From a virus: DNA of 30,698 bases. The notes beneath the pieces were generated by a model. It did not search any database. It worked only from the letters and a program-made list of their open reading frames with translations, and was not told the DNA's origin. Positions 28,878-30,698 of this stretch are shown here, piece by piece. A program made the translations under genes and the position numbers. The DNA is taken from the IMG/VR virus record IMGVR_UViG_3300044700_000206, positions 1-30,698 of that record; one strand, written 5' to 3'. Numbering within the stretch: position 1 is the first letter of the stretch; each line of letters opens with the position of its first letter.

Positions 28878-29689
28878 TAGTCCATCCCCTTTAATAGGTT
28901 GAGATTCTTAAACACAGACCCATGAATGATTACTACATCTTCCATGTACGGGACATCAACTCTGTCGCACTTGGCTTTATCATACCGGATCTTGTCCGGA
29001 GTAATTTGTGCAACATTGACCCAGCGAATTTCAGACTGGGCTTCCACTACCAAGATAGGATCCACCCCACCTTTGTAATGCTGCACCAAGCCTTCAAACT
29101 TCTTACGGGTAAGTATCAAACCTTCTCGTTCAAAGAAGGTCCAGTCATATGCTCTTCGTTTAATCTCGAAGATCATTTCAGGTTTATGATCGTATACATC
29201 TAGCCTAGGTAAGTAACCATCCCAACGGGATAGCTTACCCATCTGGTATACAGTCCTACCTATTTGTTTACTCAACGCATTGAGTACAACTACTTCACCC
29301 TCCCGGTCTGCACTGGTTTCATGTATGGTATATCCCATAGACTTACCCTCTAATAACAATGGCCATAACTTGGCTGGAGTATAGGAAGCTATGATTAAAC
29401 CATCTCTCCTATGTAATCTCCAGTCCAGTATAACAGCTGGTGTTATATGATTGAGGATAGGTAACCAGTCATCCCCATAGTCATACCCTAAATAGAATCC
29501 TTCCTCTAATAATGCGTCAGCAAAGTCTTGCTTGACTTCATGGGTTTCATATGCAAACCGTAACAGCACTTCCCATATACCATGGAAGTGTGCTGAAGAC
29601 ATTACATAGAATCGTTTATGGGTTACAGTAGGTTGAGTGTCTTCGCTGACAAATTGCTCAACCCATTGTTTAATCCCTGAAGTCGTCAT
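28877..29689 (-). CDS. PD-(D/E)XK nuclease candidate, 270 aa
   Basis: ATG 29689 is preferred to the GTG 29698 because AGGTGA, a full anti-SD match, lies 5 nt before it. The motif RLDVYDHKPEMIFEIKRRAYD (Asp164, Glu175-x-Lys177) has the order of the PD-(D/E)XK fold, with a preceding helix RTVYQMGKLSRWDGYL and a helical stretch after it. The N-terminal 130 residues have no recognised domain. It overlaps the upstream gene by 20 nt and the RecA-like gene by 1 nt. Linked with RecA-like ATPase and RusA, a role as recombination exonuclease or DNA-processing nuclease is plausible. The fold call rests on few residues. Confidence 0.6.
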   Translation of the reverse strand: MTTSGIKQWVEQFVSEDTQPTVTHKRFYVMSSAHFHGIWEVLLRFAYETHEVKQDFADALLEEGFYLGYDYGDDWLPILNHITPAVILDWRLHRRDGLIIASYTPAKLWPLLLEGKSMGYTIHETSADREGEVVVLNALSKQIGRTVYQMGKLSRWDGYLPRLDVYDHKPEMIFEIKRRAYDWTFFEREGLILTRKKFEGLVQHYKGGVDPILVVEAQSEIRWVNVAQITPDKIRYDKAKCDRVDVPYMEDVVIIHGSVFKNLNLLKGMD

Positions 29690-29972
29690 AGTTATCACCT
29701 ACAGTATTACTGGGAGGTGCAACAGGTTCCCAATCATTTACTGCAAGATGAGCAGCTTTCTTCAGCGACTCCTCTCGGATGATTGGGATCGACTTGTGGG
29801 CTACGACTTTCAGTAGAGCCCTAGTCCTTCCAGTTTCCAGTAGCTCTACACAGATGTAGTGACCATTGGGTAATAGGATAAACAACCTATCATCTAGTTC
29901 CCTAACTACCTGTAAGCTACCGTAGCTGTCAGGATGATTAGGTGGTGGTGTAAAGTTAATCTTGGGTTTCAC
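29670..29972 (-). CDS. Hypothetical protein, 100 aa
   Basis: GTG 29972 is the start with AAGGA 7 nt upstream, inside the RusA 3' end (17-nt overlap), and the stop is inside the nuclease gene. Pro-rich N-terminus (NFTPPPNHPDSYG), then beta segments (GSLQVVRELDDRLFILLPNGHYICVELLE) and a helical C-terminus ending in acidic residues (NYDDFRD). The middle part has the feel of a small beta-barrel, but no family is recognised. It is translationally linked to two recombination genes. Confidence 0.55.
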   Translation of the reverse strand: MKPKINFTPPPNHPDSYGSLQVVRELDDRLFILLPNGHYICVELLETGRTRALLKVVAHKSIPIIREESLKKAAHLAVNDWEPVAPPSNTVGDNYDDFRD

Positions 29973-30351
29973 TTGGATGTCCTTCTACTTTTACCATTAG
30001 GTATGCCAAATCTTTCTTATCCGATGGTTCACAATACTCAGCCGTAATATAAGTTACGACTTTTGTACAGTCATCCACAATAACTTTGGACTTAACCAAT
30101 AAGTCTAGTACGCCTTTAAAGATGTTATCCAGATCACGATTCATTCTCCATCCTTTACCTCCCCAGACTTGAATGTCCACACGAACATTACCGCCTAGGA
30201 TAGTATCAACCTCAATTCGTTTAGTGTTCTGGTCCAGCCACGAACGATACTTCGGAGCCATGTACGAACCATGTTTCCCCCTGAGCCAGACTTTGTTTAC
30301 TGAGGGTGGAATAGTCAGTTGGAAGTACTGATATTGTGGCGGTCGAGTCAC
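29956..30351 (-). CDS. rusA: RusA-type Holliday junction resolvase, 131 aa
   Basis: Resolves four-way DNA junctions. The catalytic pattern RDLDN...K...D...VDD is present: Asp73 and Asp75, Lys79, Asp83 and Asp93/94, matching E. coli RusA Asp70, Asp72, Lys76 and Asp91. The N-terminus has the family signature IPPSVNKVW, and length is typical. The start is GTG 30351 with GGAG 7 nt upstream. The first 131 nt overlap the 3' part of the DUF3310 gene in another frame, which is unusual (see findings). Neighbours are recombination enzymes. Confidence 0.88.
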   Translation of the reverse strand: MTRPPQYQYFQLTIPPSVNKVWLRGKHGSYMAPKYRSWLDQNTKRIEVDTILGGNVRVDIQVWGGKGWRMNRDLDNIFKGVLDLLVKSKVIVDDCTKVVTYITAEYCEPSDKKDLAYLMVKVEGHPSETQD

Positions 30352-30574
30352 TGTCTTTCTCCATGGTATCTAATACCATTGTAATGCAGTGCTGGGCTTT
30401 CCGCAAATCTTCCTGCCCATTCTTATCCTTCCACCTCCAGATGTATTTAATAGCACAGCCGATCATGTAGGCTTGGTAACCTTCTTTACTCAGCGTAGCT
30501 TGCTGGGCATGGTGACAATGGATACCGCTATCATCTTTGGGATGGTAGTGTGTAGGTTTAATTGGATTACTCAT
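30221..30574 (-). CDS. DUF3310 protein (T7 gp1.7-like family), 117 aa
   Basis: Starts at ATG 30574 with AAGGAG 8 nt upstream. Residues about 6-70 carry the DUF3310 pattern PTHYH...HC...AYMIGCAIKYIWRWKDKNGQEDLRKAQ. The family includes T7 gp1.7, a phage nucleotide kinase, so a part in dNTP supply is possible. The C-terminal about 44 residues lie wholly over the RusA gene and are Ser/Thr/Gly rich without family similarity. It is linked by ATGA to the partial gene upstream. Confidence 0.8.
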   Translation of the reverse strand: MSNPIKPTHYHPKDDSGIHCHHAQQATLSKEGYQAYMIGCAIKYIWRWKDKNGQEDLRKAQHCITMVLDTMEKDSDSTATISVLPTDYSTLSKQSLAQGETWFVHGSEVSFVAGPEH

Positions 30575-30698
30575 TGGGTTCGCTCCTTTTCATATTTTCC
30601 ATCATGTTTAGCATCTTTGCACTGGTTGCAATTGATCCTAATTGTTTTAAACAACCTGTCAGTATGTACAATGTAACACTGACCCAAACAAACATTGG
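30571..30698 (-). CDS. Partial small zinc-ribbon-like protein, start beyond the right edge
   Basis: The open frame enters from the right edge and ends at TGA 30571-30573, in ATGA overlap with the DUF3310 gene, which favours this frame. Forty-one residues are visible. They contain CLGQC and, 18 residues on, CNQC, followed by a charged Lys-rich tail (KDAKHDGKYEKERTQ). Two Cys pairs suggest a zinc ribbon, like the small Cys proteins near the polymerase. A different open frame starting at an ATG near 30696 has no such coupling and was not chosen. Confidence 0.5.
   Translation of the reverse strand, partial: NVCLGQCYIVHTDRLFKTIRINCNQCKDAKHDGKYEKERTQ

Noticed and set aside
30574-30696. A 41-codon minus-strand frame starting with ATG near the right edge (MFVWVSV...)
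   Set aside because: Its stop lies inside the DUF3310 gene without the ATGA coupling, and the alternative frame has two Cys pairs typical of small zinc proteins.

Overview
The window is a segment of a tailed double-stranded DNA phage (or prophage) genome. The evidence is a major capsid protein running off the left edge, neck and tail-completion proteins, tail tube proteins, a frameshifted tail assembly chaperone, a tape measure protein, several tail fibre-like proteins, and a complete phage replication/recombination set. The tape measure and the frameshifted chaperone point to a long-tailed, probably siphovirus-like particle. No baseplate or sheath gene is recognised. Nearly every gene has a strong AGGAGG-type ribosome binding site and most neighbours overlap by 1-20 nt (TAATG, ATGA, GTGA), so the host translates with a standard anti-Shine-Dalgarno sequence. 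The host cannot be named. A papain-like peptidase and a Cys-rich C-terminal domain recall, from memory only, proteins of Planctomycetes and their environment, which is a weak inference.

Layout. Positions 1-8481 are all on the plus strand: capsid, a strong terminator (958-993), small head/decoration proteins, neck proteins, two tandem tail tube paralogues, two further tail proteins, the chaperone pair with a C CCA AAC slippery site, and the tape measure. From 8478 to the right edge everything is on the minus strand, meeting the plus-strand block tail-to-tail with a 4-nt overlap. Read in its own direction (right to left), the minus block first encodes nucleic-acid metabolism: a zinc-ribbon fragment, DUF3310, RusA resolvase, a PD-(D/E)XK nuclease candidate, a RecA-like ATPase, primase-helicase, a winged-helix protein with an SSB-like acidic tail, dCTP deaminase, two small Cys proteins and family A DNA polymerase. 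A helix-turn-helix protein follows, then a long run of virion/fibre proteins, then a probable lysis region with two small membrane proteins and a papain-like peptidase, and last another probable structural protein.

The most unusual part is the only large non-coding gap on the minus block (24949-25211, 263 nt). It is almost entirely filled by three consecutive RNA domains, each closed by a perfect 7-11 bp helix: a tRNA-shaped cloverleaf, a stacked hairpin and a larger pseudoknot-capable domain. A TATAAT box lies 8 nt before the first and a T7 tract directly follows the last, just ahead of the dCTP deaminase ribosome binding site. In the cloverleaf the D-loop and T-loop elbow residues have both changed, in a way that would keep base pairing. 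This looks like an undescribed phage RNA and/or leader. No stretch longer than 300 nt lacks a gene. No canonical tRNA, CRISPR array, integrase, transposase or terminase was seen here.
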